Shown here in pieces: positions 18,550 through 27,678 of a stretch of 64,000 bases of DNA. The position numbers were made by a program, and so were the translations under genes. This stretch comes from Marinomonas alcarazii. Its GTDB lineage: Bacteria > Pseudomonadota > Gammaproteobacteria > Pseudomonadales > Marinomonadaceae. The notes under the pieces are model-generated. The model saw only the letters and a list, made by a program, of their open reading frames with translations, did not search any database and was not told the origin of the DNA. Each line of letters begins with the position of its first letter. Position 1 is the first letter of the stretch. Where the stretch lies: the NCBI RefSeq assembly GCF_003208215.1, contig NZ_QKLW01000001.1:762234-826233 (forward strand), given 5' to 3'.

Positions 18550-19158
18550 ATGAGCGATTTGACAATTAAGCGTCGAGTGATGATTCCCGTGAGGGCTGGC
18601 GACGTGATGGCGGAGTTTATTTCCTTTGATGGTGATGACTCAGGCAAAGAACATATAGGGATATTTTTTGAAGGAACACAGGGAAAAGAAGCCAATAGTA
18701 TTCCGTTGGTTCGTCTACATTCAGAGTGTTTAACGGGTGATGTCTTTGGTTCAGGGCGCTGTGACTGTGGCGAACAATTAGACGAGGCCATTGATCTGAT
18801 TAATGAGCAGGGCGGATATATTCTTTATTTACGCCAAGAAGGTCGCGGTATTGGTTTATATGCAAAGCTAGAAGCGTATGCATTACAAGATAAGGGCTAC
18901 GATACTTACCAAGCTAATGAAATGTTACATTTGCCAGATGATGGTCGCGATTTTGGTATTGCGGCGGAAATGTTGAAAGCATTAGGTGTGGATGAAGTTC
19001 GTTTATTGACCAATAACCCAGATAAAGCACAACAACTTATCGAGCACGGTATTTCCGTTGCTGAGTTAGTGCCAACTAAAGTGCATGTAAATCAGCATAA
19101 TCGTTTGTATTTAGAAACCAAAGCGAAACGCAAGCTCCATACGTTGAAGTTTGATTGA
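18550..19158 (+). CDS. ribA: GTP cyclohydrolase II
   Basis: First enzyme of riboflavin synthesis, opening GTP to a diaminopyrimidine. Zinc ligands C60, C71 and C73 ([12 protein letters not shown]) and the catalytic stretch [12 protein letters not shown] are intact. At 202 residues it is a stand-alone RibA without the RibB domain. The ATG at 18550 has a GAGAAG box 5 nt upstream; a GTG directly before it is less likely. It stands apart from other rib genes and ends at a strong terminator facing the helicase gene. Confidence 0.94.
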   Translation: MSDLTIKRRVMIPVRAGDVMAEFISFDGDDSGKEHIGIFFEGTQGKEANSIPLVRLHSECLTGDVFGSGRCDCGEQLDEAIDLINEQGGYILYLRQEGRGIGLYAKLEAYALQDKGYDTYQANEMLHLPDDGRDFGIAAEMLKALGVDEVRLLTNNPDKAQQLIEHGISVAELVPTKVHVNQHNRLYLETKAKRKLHTLKFD

Positions 19159-19185
19159 TTGTGATTGTTGGTAATACTTAAAAGC

Positions 19186-19226
19186 AAAATAAAGAAAGGC
19201 ACTTTTAAAGTGCCTTTCTTTATTTT
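19186..19226. terminator. Bidirectional terminator, 41-nt perfect palindrome
   Basis: Two 20-nt arms match perfectly around a single central base. The GC-rich core GGCAC/GTGCC is extended by A/T tracts, so both strands carry a T-rich tail. It serves the convergent ribA (+) and helicase (-) genes. Confidence 0.92.
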
Positions 19227-19245
19227 AGAGGACGTTATACCCGCT

Positions 19246-20451
19246 TTATTTTTTACTTGGTGCTGGTTTCTTCTTTTTCTTCTTGCTGCTTGGTGAGCGG
19301 GCTTTTGTTTTTGGTTCCAACCCTTCGATTCGACCAAACTTGATATTGGCCTGCATAAAGCGTTGGATCTTCTCGATCATGGGTAGGTCGTTAATGTCGA
19401 TTAACGAGATGCAATCGCCAGGCGCGCCTTCACGTGAAGCTCGGCCTGCGCGGTGAATATAGGAATCCGCTTTGCGTGGTAGGCGAAGGTTAATTACTGT
19501 GTTGATTTCAGGAAGATCGATACCACGAGAGGCCACGTCTGTTGCTACCAATACCTGTAAGCGGCCACGTTTCATTTGTTTCATGTGTTCGCTGCGGTCA
19601 CCTTGCTTCATTTCTCCGTGCAAACCGTCACACATTAAGCCCATTTTGCGAATGCGCTGAACCCAAATATCTACGTGCTCTCGGTTGGAAACAAATAATA
19701 CCGCTTGTTGAACGCGTTCTTGTGTTAATAAATGCTTTAGTATGGCTTCTTTGTGTTCTTCGCTATCTACGCGGTAGGCCAATTGGCGAATTTGGCTTGG
19801 TACTGTGCGTGAAGATTCGCCAAGACGAATCTGTTCGGTTTCGCTGTTTAACAGCGCGCTAGCAAAGCGACCCATTTTCTCGCCTTCAAGGGTGGCGGAA
19901 AACATAAGTGTTTGATGTTCTTTTGGTAACTCTTTGGCGATGTGGTTAATGGCATTAACAAAACCCATATCCAGCATACGGTCAGCTTCGTCGATAACGA
20001 AGTAAGAAACATCGGTTAGGTCTAACCATTGTTTGTCGTCGAGTTCGACCAGACGGCCAGGGGTGGCAATTAATATATCGCATGGTTCGCTGAGCTGTTG
20101 CTGCTGCATGCCATAAGGCGTCCCACCAATGATAAGTTGAGACTGAATGCGTGTGTGCTGAGTCAGCTGTTCAACCACATTGAAAATTTGGCGTGCTAGT
20201 TCTCGGCTTGGCGCTAAAATCAGCACTTTGGGTGCGGTAGTGGATTGTTCGTCGCGGTCAAGAATATGCTGAACAGCCGGTGCACAAAATGCGATGGTTT
20301 TGCCTGTGCCTGTTGGTGCGGTTGCAAGCAAGTCAGAACCATCTAAAGCGATTGGGATGGCTTGTTCTTGGATTTCTGTTGGGGTTTCAAAACCAAGATC
20401 ACTAATAGCTTGTTCTATGGTGAAATCCAGATCTAATTCAGCAAATGACAT
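19246..20451 (-). CDS. srmB: DEAD-box RNA helicase, SrmB-like
   Basis: 401-residue ATP-dependent RNA helicase. Motifs: Q motif region ahead of Walker A APTGTGKT (45-52), PSRELA, ATPGRL, DEAD (154-157), SATLEG, then ATDVASRGID and HRAGRASR in the second RecA domain. It ends in a lysine-rich basic tail. The order of motifs and the LEPKTKA linker before that tail resemble E. coli SrmB, which assists 50S assembly; RhlE-like assignment is an alternative. The start at 20451 (MSFAELDLDF) was chosen because it begins at the usual SrmB N-terminus; an upstream TTG would add 12 residues with no family support. Confidence 0.88.
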   Translation of the reverse strand: MSFAELDLDFTIEQAISDLGFETPTEIQEQAIPIALDGSDLLATAPTGTGKTIAFCAPAVQHILDRDEQSTTAPKVLILAPSRELARQIFNVVEQLTQHTRIQSQLIIGGTPYGMQQQQLSEPCDILIATPGRLVELDDKQWLDLTDVSYFVIDEADRMLDMGFVNAINHIAKELPKEHQTLMFSATLEGEKMGRFASALLNSETEQIRLGESSRTVPSQIRQLAYRVDSEEHKEAILKHLLTQERVQQAVLFVSNREHVDIWVQRIRKMGLMCDGLHGEMKQGDRSEHMKQMKRGRLQVLVATDVASRGIDLPEINTVINLRLPRKADSYIHRAGRASREGAPGDCISLIDINDLPMIEKIQRFMQANIKFGRIEGLEPKTKARSPSSKKKKKKPAPSKK

Positions 20452-20662
20452 GTAAACTCTCTGTAGCGGGATAAGTGGTACGGCCAAGTATGAATATCAT
20501 AATAAATTTGGGCGTATGACCACTATAATGGACTGTAATGTAAGTCATGATACCTTGTTTTATGAGGATTCGAAATCGAAACATCAGATGATAATTGGAT
20601 AAGTTAGACCCTTTGTACGCTTTGTTCTAAAATACTCATAAATATTTATAAGAAGACACGTT

Positions 20663-21223
20663 ATGCTGTTATCAGATGAGTTGGTTACTGCCCAAACAAT
20701 GACATGGGTAAAAGAGTTTATTGTAGGGTTGAATGTTTGTCCTTTTGCGAAACGTGAAGTGGAAAGAGACAGCGTGCGTTGCGTGGTGTTGCGATCGAAA
20801 AAAATGGATGTGGCGTTAGAGGAGTTAATGGCTGAAATTCAGTGGTTAGACGAACATCCTGAGACAGAAACAACTTTATTGATTTTTCCGACCTTATTTA
20901 AGGATTTTCATCGTTATTTAGACTTTGTTGAAACGGCGGAAAACCTTATGTTTGATCAAGGTTGTGAGGGTGTGTATCAGCTCGCAACTTTTCACCCTGA
21001 TTATTGTTTTGCAGGCACTGAACCAGATGATGTATCCAATTACACCAATCGTTCGCCTTACCCTATGCTGCATCTTTTAAGAGAAGCGAGTGTTGATAAG
21101 GCGATTGAGTTTTATGGTGATACTGCTGAGATACCGAATCAAAATATTGAAAAAATGGAAGAGCTTGGGAAGTCTAAATTAGACGGTATATTTGCTGGTT
21201 GTATGAAAGCAGATAATGACTAA
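20663..21223 (+). CDS. DUF1415 family protein
   Basis: 186 residues of the DUF1415 family, function unknown. Family signs are the N-terminal WVKEFIVGLNVCPFAK block and the FHPDYCFAGTEPDDVSNYTN segment, which holds conserved His, Asp, Cys and Glu that could bind a metal or ligand; that role is speculative. Cytoplasmic, no signal or membrane segment. AGAAGA precedes the ATG. The next gene starts about 80 nt later, so the two may share a transcript. Confidence 0.85.
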   Translation: MLLSDELVTAQTMTWVKEFIVGLNVCPFAKREVERDSVRCVVLRSKKMDVALEELMAEIQWLDEHPETETTLLIFPTLFKDFHRYLDFVETAENLMFDQGCEGVYQLATFHPDYCFAGTEPDDVSNYTNRSPYPMLHLLREASVDKAIEFYGDTAEIPNQNIEKMEELGKSKLDGIFAGCMKADND

Positions 21224-21304
21224 CTTATAACATTCAAATTGAACTGTATTGCGCTTATTGATGAAGTGCGTATAGTGCGAAAAAAATTGCTTGCCGGAGA
21301 ACTC

Positions 21305-22138
21305 ATGGCTACACAAATTGGGCGCTTAAATACATTAAGAGTCGTTAAAGAAAAAGATTTTGGTGTGTATTTAGATGCCGACCAATTAGGCGAAATTTTA
21401 CTTCCTAAACGTTACGTGCCAAAAGGTGTGACGGTGGGAGACGAAGTGGAAGTATTTGTCTATTTGGATTCAGACGATAAATTAATTTCCACCACTGAAT
21501 TTCCTAAGGCGCAGGTGGGGGAGTTTGCTGCATTAACGTCAATAGCAGTCAACCAAGTGGGGGCGTTTTTTGATTGGGGCTTGCCAAAAGATTTGTTGGT
21601 GCCTTTTAGTCAGCAGAAGAATCGCGTAGAAGAAGGTGAAACACATTTGTTGTTCATCTACTTGGACCAAACAACCAATCGCATTGTGGCGACAACCAAA
21701 GTGGATGCCTTGCTGAATCGTGAGGAAGCGCCTTATCGAGTGGGAGATAAAGTTTCCATCATCATTGGTGACAAGACAAATATTGGTTTTAAGTGTGTGA
21801 TCGATAACCGTTTCTGGGGTGTTTTATTCTTCGAAGATGCATTTAGACAACTGCGCAAAGGTGAAAAGACCGTTGGCTTTATTAAGCAAATGCGAGAAGA
21901 CGGCAAAATCGACTTAAGCTTGCAAGAAGTTGGCTACAAGAAAGTGCGTAATATATTAGACGATATTCTTGATTATTTGGATGCTCATGGTGGCGAGTCA
22001 CCATTGACCGATAAAGCCTCTCCAGAAGCCATCTATGCGGTATTTAAAGTCAGTAAGGCGACCTATAAAAAAGCTTTGGGTGCGCTTTATAAAGAAAAGA
22101 AAATTCTTCTTACGAAAGAAAAAATCACTAAAATCTAA
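21305..22138 (+). CDS. S1-domain RNA-binding protein, CvfB/YitL family
   Basis: 277 residues with tandem S1-type OB folds followed by a C-terminal winged helix, as in the CvfB (conserved virulence factor B) family. The first fold starts at IGRLNTLRVVKEKDFGVYL. The second has the GAFFDWGLPKDLLVPFSQQ core, and a third lies around 140-215. The C-terminal ATYKKALGALYKEKKI fits the winged helix. Probably an RNA-binding regulator. The ATG at 21305 follows a CGGAGAAC box; upstream non-ATG starts lack one. It ends in a terminator shared with the convergent reductase gene. Confidence 0.85.
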   Translation: MATQIGRLNTLRVVKEKDFGVYLDADQLGEILLPKRYVPKGVTVGDEVEVFVYLDSDDKLISTTEFPKAQVGEFAALTSIAVNQVGAFFDWGLPKDLLVPFSQQKNRVEEGETHLLFIYLDQTTNRIVATTKVDALLNREEAPYRVGDKVSIIIGDKTNIGFKCVIDNRFWGVLFFEDAFRQLRKGEKTVGFIKQMREDGKIDLSLQEVGYKKVRNILDDILDYLDAHGGESPLTDKASPEAIYAVFKVSKATYKKALGALYKEKKILLTKEKITKI

Positions 22139-22154
22139 TCTTGTGTGAATCAGT

Positions 22155-22189
22155 AAAAAAGCTGCTAAGAGAGACTTAGCAGCTTTTTT
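22155..22189. terminator. Bidirectional terminator overlapping the reductase stop codon
   Basis: A 9-bp perfect stem GCTGCTAAG/CTTAGCAGC with a 5-nt loop, A6 on the left and T6 on the right. The left part lies past the stop codon of the minus-strand reductase gene, and the right arm lies within that gene's last codons. Confidence 0.92.
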
Positions 22190-23112
22190 CTCACCTCTTC
22201 ACGCTGTTCTGCGTGGGCAACGCCATCAAAAAGCAGTCGCTGTACGGGCAACTCTATTGGACTGTTATCAAGTAAAAAGCCAGAAATAAAGTTGTTTTCA
22301 GTTTGTCGCTGTAGTCGGATGTCTTCATGCATGGAGGACCGATTTAAGCGGGTGAGTTGGGCGATGGTGTTTACTCTGTTCTTTAGGTTATCTCGGGTGA
22401 GGTGTTGGCTTTCTTGTAAGTAGCTAAACTTAGGATGGGTAAAAACGCTGGACAATTCTGAGAGAGTGGCGTCGATCAGTGGCTTGTATTCATCATTCAA
22501 TATATCGCCGTTATGGATGTTGAAAATAGCGGTAATAGGATTAATAACTGCGTTAACGGCGAGTTTTTCAATCATTCGTTGGTGGATGTTAGTTACCGTC
22601 ATTCCTTCCAGTGGAAAGTCTTTGGCTGGTGTCGTTGGACGCCATTGGCCGAAGTAGGTGTCACCCAGTCCCGTGTGCTTAATGTGGTTTGCTTCTATTT
22701 TGAGTACGCCTTCGCTGGTGGTGCCAGCCCAAAGGGTTTGTGTTTCTAGTAGTTTGTTTTGAAGTTCTTCTTGTGCCCCTATGCCATTACAAAGGCAAGC
22801 AATATCGGCATCGTTTGTAATGTGTGCTTCTACTTGGGTGAAAGCATTTTTGAGGTCAAAAGACTTAGTGCAGATTAGCACTTTATCGTATTGGTCGGTT
22901 AGCTCTTCAGCAGTAAAGCTTTTGATTTTATGTTTGGTTGTGCAAACCTGCTGTTGACCTTCTTCGTCAGTAAGCGATTCCAAGGTGATTTTCTTCCCGG
23001 GGCTCTCTGATCGATACACTAGATGGACTTTATTGCCGAGTTTTTCTAGCTTACAAGCCCAAAAAAGGCCGATAGCGCCAGCGCCGATGACTAACCAAGG
23101 CGTGTTCTTCAT
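22165..23112 (-). CDS. 2-dehydropantoate 2-reductase family protein (ApbA/PanE-like)
   Basis: 315 residues with an N-terminal Rossmann fold (VIGAGAIGLFWACKLEKLG) and a C-terminal helical domain with the KLAVNAVINPITAIFN block that holds the catalytic Lys. Members reduce ketopantoate with NADPH for pantothenate and CoA synthesis, but paralogues with other substrates are common, so PanE function is not certain. Cytoplasmic. It stands alone on the minus strand. Its final codons form one arm of the terminator. Confidence 0.8.
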   Translation of the reverse strand: MKNTPWLVIGAGAIGLFWACKLEKLGNKVHLVYRSESPGKKITLESLTDEEGQQQVCTTKHKIKSFTAEELTDQYDKVLICTKSFDLKNAFTQVEAHITNDADIACLCNGIGAQEELQNKLLETQTLWAGTTSEGVLKIEANHIKHTGLGDTYFGQWRPTTPAKDFPLEGMTVTNIHQRMIEKLAVNAVINPITAIFNIHNGDILNDEYKPLIDATLSELSSVFTHPKFSYLQESQHLTRDNLKNRVNTIAQLTRLNRSSMHEDIRLQRQTENNFISGFLLDNSPIELPVQRLLFDGVAHAEQREEVRKKLLSLS

Positions 23113-23195
23113 AATAGGTTTCCATTAGGTGTTTTATTTCAATCCCTGTTATTATCGCTCCAAATTACCTTATTGAAAATGCAAAGGAGCAGAAA

Positions 23196-23681
23196 ATGCC
23201 ATCATTTGACGTAGTATCTGAGTTGGATTGGCACGAAGTCAGCAACGCAGTCGATCAGGCTAACAGAGAAATTACAACGCGTTATGACTTTAAAGGCGTG
23301 AAAGCGCACTACGAAATTAAAGACAAGAAAAACGTTGTCATGGAAGCAGAGGCTGAGCCTCAACTTCGCCAGATGTCCGATATTCTAAATCAAAAATTGG
23401 TTGGCCGTGGCATTGATTTGAAAAGTTTGGAAAAAGAAGATGTTGTAAAAGGCAATATGCGAGCATCTCAAGCCGTGAAAATGAAAGAAGGGCTTGAAAC
23501 AGATGAAGCAAAACGGATCGTGAAAATGATCAAAGACAGCAAGATAAAAGTTCAGGCTCAGATTCAAGGCGACCAATTACGCGTCACGGGCAAAAAACGA
23601 GATGATTTACAGCAAGTAATGGCGTTATTGCGTGGTGCGGATTTAGCACAGCCGGTTCAATTTACCAATTTTAGAGATTAA
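23196..23681 (+). CDS. yajQ: YajQ family nucleotide-binding protein
   Basis: 161 residues matching the UPF0234/YajQ family throughout, from MPSFDVVSELDWHEV to the VQFTNFRD end. The fold is two ferredoxin-like repeats. Family members bind nucleotides and RNA, and a Xanthomonas relative is a cyclic di-GMP effector; whether this one binds c-di-GMP is not shown. An AAGGAGC box precedes the ATG. Cytoplasmic, single gene. Confidence 0.93.
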   Translation: MPSFDVVSELDWHEVSNAVDQANREITTRYDFKGVKAHYEIKDKKNVVMEAEAEPQLRQMSDILNQKLVGRGIDLKSLEKEDVVKGNMRASQAVKMKEGLETDEAKRIVKMIKDSKIKVQAQIQGDQLRVTGKKRDDLQQVMALLRGADLAQPVQFTNFRD

Positions 23682-23694
23682 GCCTACTCTACAA

Positions 23695-23724
23695 GGAGCG
23701 TTACTAAATATTGAGTGACGCTCC
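23695..23724. other. Hairpin between yajQ and the convergent alkyltransferase-like gene
   Basis: An 11-bp stem (GGAGCGTTACT with AGTGACGCTCC, one G-T pair) around an 8-nt loop. No T-run follows on either strand, so it is not a standard intrinsic terminator, but its place between two convergent stops suggests an end-of-transcript role. Confidence 0.5.
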
Positions 23725-23728
23725 TCAC

Positions 23729-24052
23729 TCACTTGCCTTCATTTAGGGTTAGTTTGTTGCCAACGATAACCCAGCCTTCCTTTTCTAATTTTTCCTTTTG
23801 CCTCAAATAGCCATCTGTATTTTCTGCAAAGCTAATTCGACGTTGAGCATTTACAACGCGGTGCCAAGGCAGCTTAGTGTCTTTGGGAAGTTTTTTCATT
23901 AATTGTCCTACTTGTCGCCCATAACCAGGAAAGCCTGCTTGCTTAGCCAATTCACCATAGGATATGCAGCTTCCGAAGGGTACTTCACTTAAAATAAGAA
24001 GTACTTGCGATTTAAAGTGCTTCATTGCTTGATTAATCAAAGGAGCGCCCAT
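23729..24052 (-). CDS. Alkyltransferase-like protein (ATL), MGMT domain lacking the acceptor cysteine
   Basis: 107 residues equal to the DNA-binding domain of O6-alkylguanine-DNA alkyltransferase. The active-site PCHR is PWHR here (62-65), with Trp replacing the alkyl-accepting Cys, the defining trait of ATLs such as E. coli YbaZ. Tyr32 and Arg46 match the base-flipping residues. ATLs cannot repair the base; they bind O6-alkylguanine and hand the lesion to nucleotide excision repair. Single minus-strand gene. Confidence 0.9.
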   Translation of the reverse strand: MGAPLINQAMKHFKSQVLLILSEVPFGSCISYGELAKQAGFPGYGRQVGQLMKKLPKDTKLPWHRVVNAQRRISFAENTDGYLRQKEKLEKEGWVIVGNKLTLNEGK

Positions 24053-24100
24053 AGATAGATACTAGAAAACGAATTTGAGTATGACATAAAGAAGGTGAAT

Positions 24101-24571
24101 ATGAGATTTGCGCTATTACTTTTTATTTTAGTGCCCATTGTGGAAATGACCGTGCTTATTCAGGTCGGTGGAAAAATTGGCGCATTGGCTACAGTAGGTT
24201 TGGTGTTCCTTACAGCAATTATAGGTGTCACTTTAATTCGTAAGCAAGGTTTAGAGACATCATTAAAAGCGCAGGAAAAAATGCGTCGTGGCGAACTTCC
24301 TGCCACAGAAGTGGCAGAAGGTGTTATGTTGGTTTTCGCTGGCCTGTGCTTGTTGATTCCTGGTTTTGTAACCGATGCGATTGGTGCCTTGTTATTAGTG
24401 CCGCCATTAAGAAAGTTATTCGCAGCAGGTTTGATTGTTAAGTTTGTTAGCTCTTTGATGGCTCGCGGCACACAGTGGCGTGATGGTCAACGATATGGCC
24501 CAAAAGATGATGGGGATATCATTGAAGGAGAATATGCTAATGAAGATAACGACTTAATAGATAAAAAATAA
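24101..24571 (+). CDS. fxsA: FxsA-family membrane protein
   Basis: 156 residues. Two or more N-terminal membrane helices (ALLLFILVPIVEMTVLIQVG, then a Gly/Val-rich segment) are followed by LIRKQGLETSLKAQEKMRRGELPA and a further helix with the LLLIPGFVTDAIGALLLVPP family signature, then a charged cytoplasmic tail. FxsA relieves phage T7 exclusion by F plasmid in E. coli; its native role is unclear. ATG at 24101 has AAGG 5 nt upstream, whereas the in-frame GTG at 24095 overlaps that box. It lies just upstream of groESL, as in many gammaproteobacteria. Confidence 0.88.
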   Translation: MRFALLLFILVPIVEMTVLIQVGGKIGALATVGLVFLTAIIGVTLIRKQGLETSLKAQEKMRRGELPATEVAEGVMLVFAGLCLLIPGFVTDAIGALLLVPPLRKLFAAGLIVKFVSSLMARGTQWRDGQRYGPKDDGDIIEGEYANEDNDLIDKK

Positions 24572-24584
24572 TTTTTTGTTTGGG

Positions 24585-24690
24585 TTGAAATACGAATTAC
24601 TAGCCGTATATAAAACTTCGATAGAGATTCTTGCTTCAAAGCAAGAGCAGTCCTGCCAGGGGAGTCCTGGTATTGTTTTAATTGGAGAAA
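24585..24690 (+). promoter_or_regulatory. groESL promoter, sigma32-like, with hairpins in the leader
   Basis: TTGAAA (24585-24590), 13 nt, then CCGTATAT (24604-24611) matches a heat-shock sigma32 promoter. The same TTGAAA with TATATA after 16 nt could also serve sigma70. The leader has two hairpins: CTTGCTT/AAGCAAG with a 2-nt loop (24630-24645) and CCAGG/CCTGG with a 5-nt loop (24656-24670), just before the GGAG box at 24684-24687. No CIRCE element was seen. Confidence 0.6.
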
Positions 24691-24697
24691 ATGATTG

Positions 24698-24988
24698 ATG
24701 AATATTCGTCCTTTGCACGATCGTGTCGTTGTTCGCCGTAAAGAAGAAGAGACAACAACCGCATCTGGTATCGTTCTGCCTGGATCTGCGACAGAAAAGC
24801 CTACACAAGGCGAGGTTTTGGCTGTTGGCACTGGCCGTATTCAATCTAATGGTGACGTGCAAGCGTTGGCTGTTAGCGTTGGTGACACTGTGTTGTTTGG
24901 TCAATACTCAGGTCAAACAGTGAAAATCAATGGTGAAGAGCTACTTATCATGAAAGAAGATGAAATTTACGGTGTTGTTGAAGCCTAA
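24698..24988 (+). CDS. groES: Co-chaperonin GroES
   Basis: 96-residue lid of the GroEL folding chamber, forming a heptamer in the cytoplasm. [14 protein letters not shown] and the [14 protein letters not shown] mobile loop are standard. The end [12 protein letters not shown] is typical. The GGAG box at 24684-24687 fits the ATG at 24698; a TTG one codon earlier is not needed. It precedes groEL by 62 nt in a shared operon. Confidence 0.97.
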   Translation: MNIRPLHDRVVVRRKEEETTTASGIVLPGSATEKPTQGEVLAVGTGRIQSNGDVQALAVSVGDTVLFGQYSGQTVKINGEELLIMKEDEIYGVVEA

Positions 24989-25026
24989 TTTATCTTTGTA
25001 GTTCATATTCGATTTGTAACACTTAA

Positions 25027-26697
<1,671 letters not shown>

Positions 26698-26724
26698 TTC
26701 CTCTCTAACTCATTGAGATAAAAG

Positions 26725-26755
26725 AAAACCTCGCTATTTGGCGAGGTTTTTTTTT
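26725..26755 (+). terminator. groESL terminator
   Basis: 10-bp perfect stem AAAACCTCGC/GCGAGGTTTT, loop TATTTG, then a T tract. Confidence 0.93.
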
Positions 26756-26809
26756 ATAATAAGTCTTTATATTAGTGAGTGTCATTCTCATTTATTTAAG
26801 GCTGTTAAA

Positions 26810-27532
26810 ATGGATTTTTTATCACAAAAAATGCTGTTAGAGTTGGTTGAGTCTAAGCGGTTTGGTGTTGAGTATCAGCCGATTGTGGAACTGAAAACGA
26901 GAGATGTATTTGCTTATGAAGCCCTGTCTAGGTTTCGCTCTGTAGCGGGTGAATTTATTCGGCCTGATCATGTTTATGCTGCATTGCATGATAATCCGCT
27001 GCTGCTGTTTCAGGTTGAGTTGGCTCAAAAAAAGATTCAGCTAGATCGCCTCTGCAATTCAGAGAAAATTTTTGTTAATTTAGATCAGGATGCGTTTTAT
27101 GCCTGCGGGCAGGATGCAGAAAATAACGCTTTTGTTGAACTTATTCAGTTGTCTGGTCGTGATCGGGTAGTGGTCGAGTTGATAGAAAACTCTGAAATAA
27201 GCGATGCATTAATGAGTTTGTCTATGATTGAATTGTTTAATGGGCTGGGTGTTCGTACTGCGTTAGATGATTTGTGTAATCCAAAATCCATGTTGTCTGT
27301 TGCTGTCTTGCAGTTAGTTGAGTGGATAAAGTTGGATAAATGTGTGCTAGATAATAGATTAGATGCTAATTTTATGGTGTTTGTGTCTAAGATAATTGAT
27401 TTTGCTCATGCTACTGGTAAGCAGGTTATTCTTGAGGGCGTAGAGAGAGAAGAAGATTTAGCCTTTGCTCAACAGATCGGTGCAGACTTTGTTCAAGGTT
27501 TTTATTTTAGAGATCAATTTTTAAGTTATTAG
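26810..27532 (+). CDS. EAL-domain protein with a divergent loop 6
   Basis: 240 residues, an EAL c-di-GMP phosphodiesterase domain alone, with no sensor domain. Kept residues: E37 (YEALSRFR), N90, E123, D153-D154, K174, E209 and Q229. The loop after the paired Asp reads LCNPKSM where active enzymes have FGTGYSS, a region linked to metal coordination and dimerisation, so the protein may be weakly active or act as a c-di-GMP binder. The ATG at 26810 has AAGG 8 nt upstream; an upstream in-frame start would run into the groEL terminator. It stands alone between groEL and fimV. Confidence 0.82.
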   Translation: MDFLSQKMLLELVESKRFGVEYQPIVELKTRDVFAYEALSRFRSVAGEFIRPDHVYAALHDNPLLLFQVELAQKKIQLDRLCNSEKIFVNLDQDAFYACGQDAENNAFVELIQLSGRDRVVVELIENSEISDALMSLSMIELFNGLGVRTALDDLCNPKSMLSVAVLQLVEWIKLDKCVLDNRLDANFMVFVSKIIDFAHATGKQVILEGVEREEDLAFAQQIGADFVQGFYFRDQFLSY

Positions 27533-27678
27533 CTGTAAAAAACTATTGCTTTTGTATTTTTCTTCTTTCACTGGTGTTAAGTGCAAACCATTGATTCTAA
27601 AGCTATTGATAAATAGTCACCTGTGTAAGATACTTGGTTAGATATTTATGTCCACTTTTTGTAAATAAAGGGAAGCTT

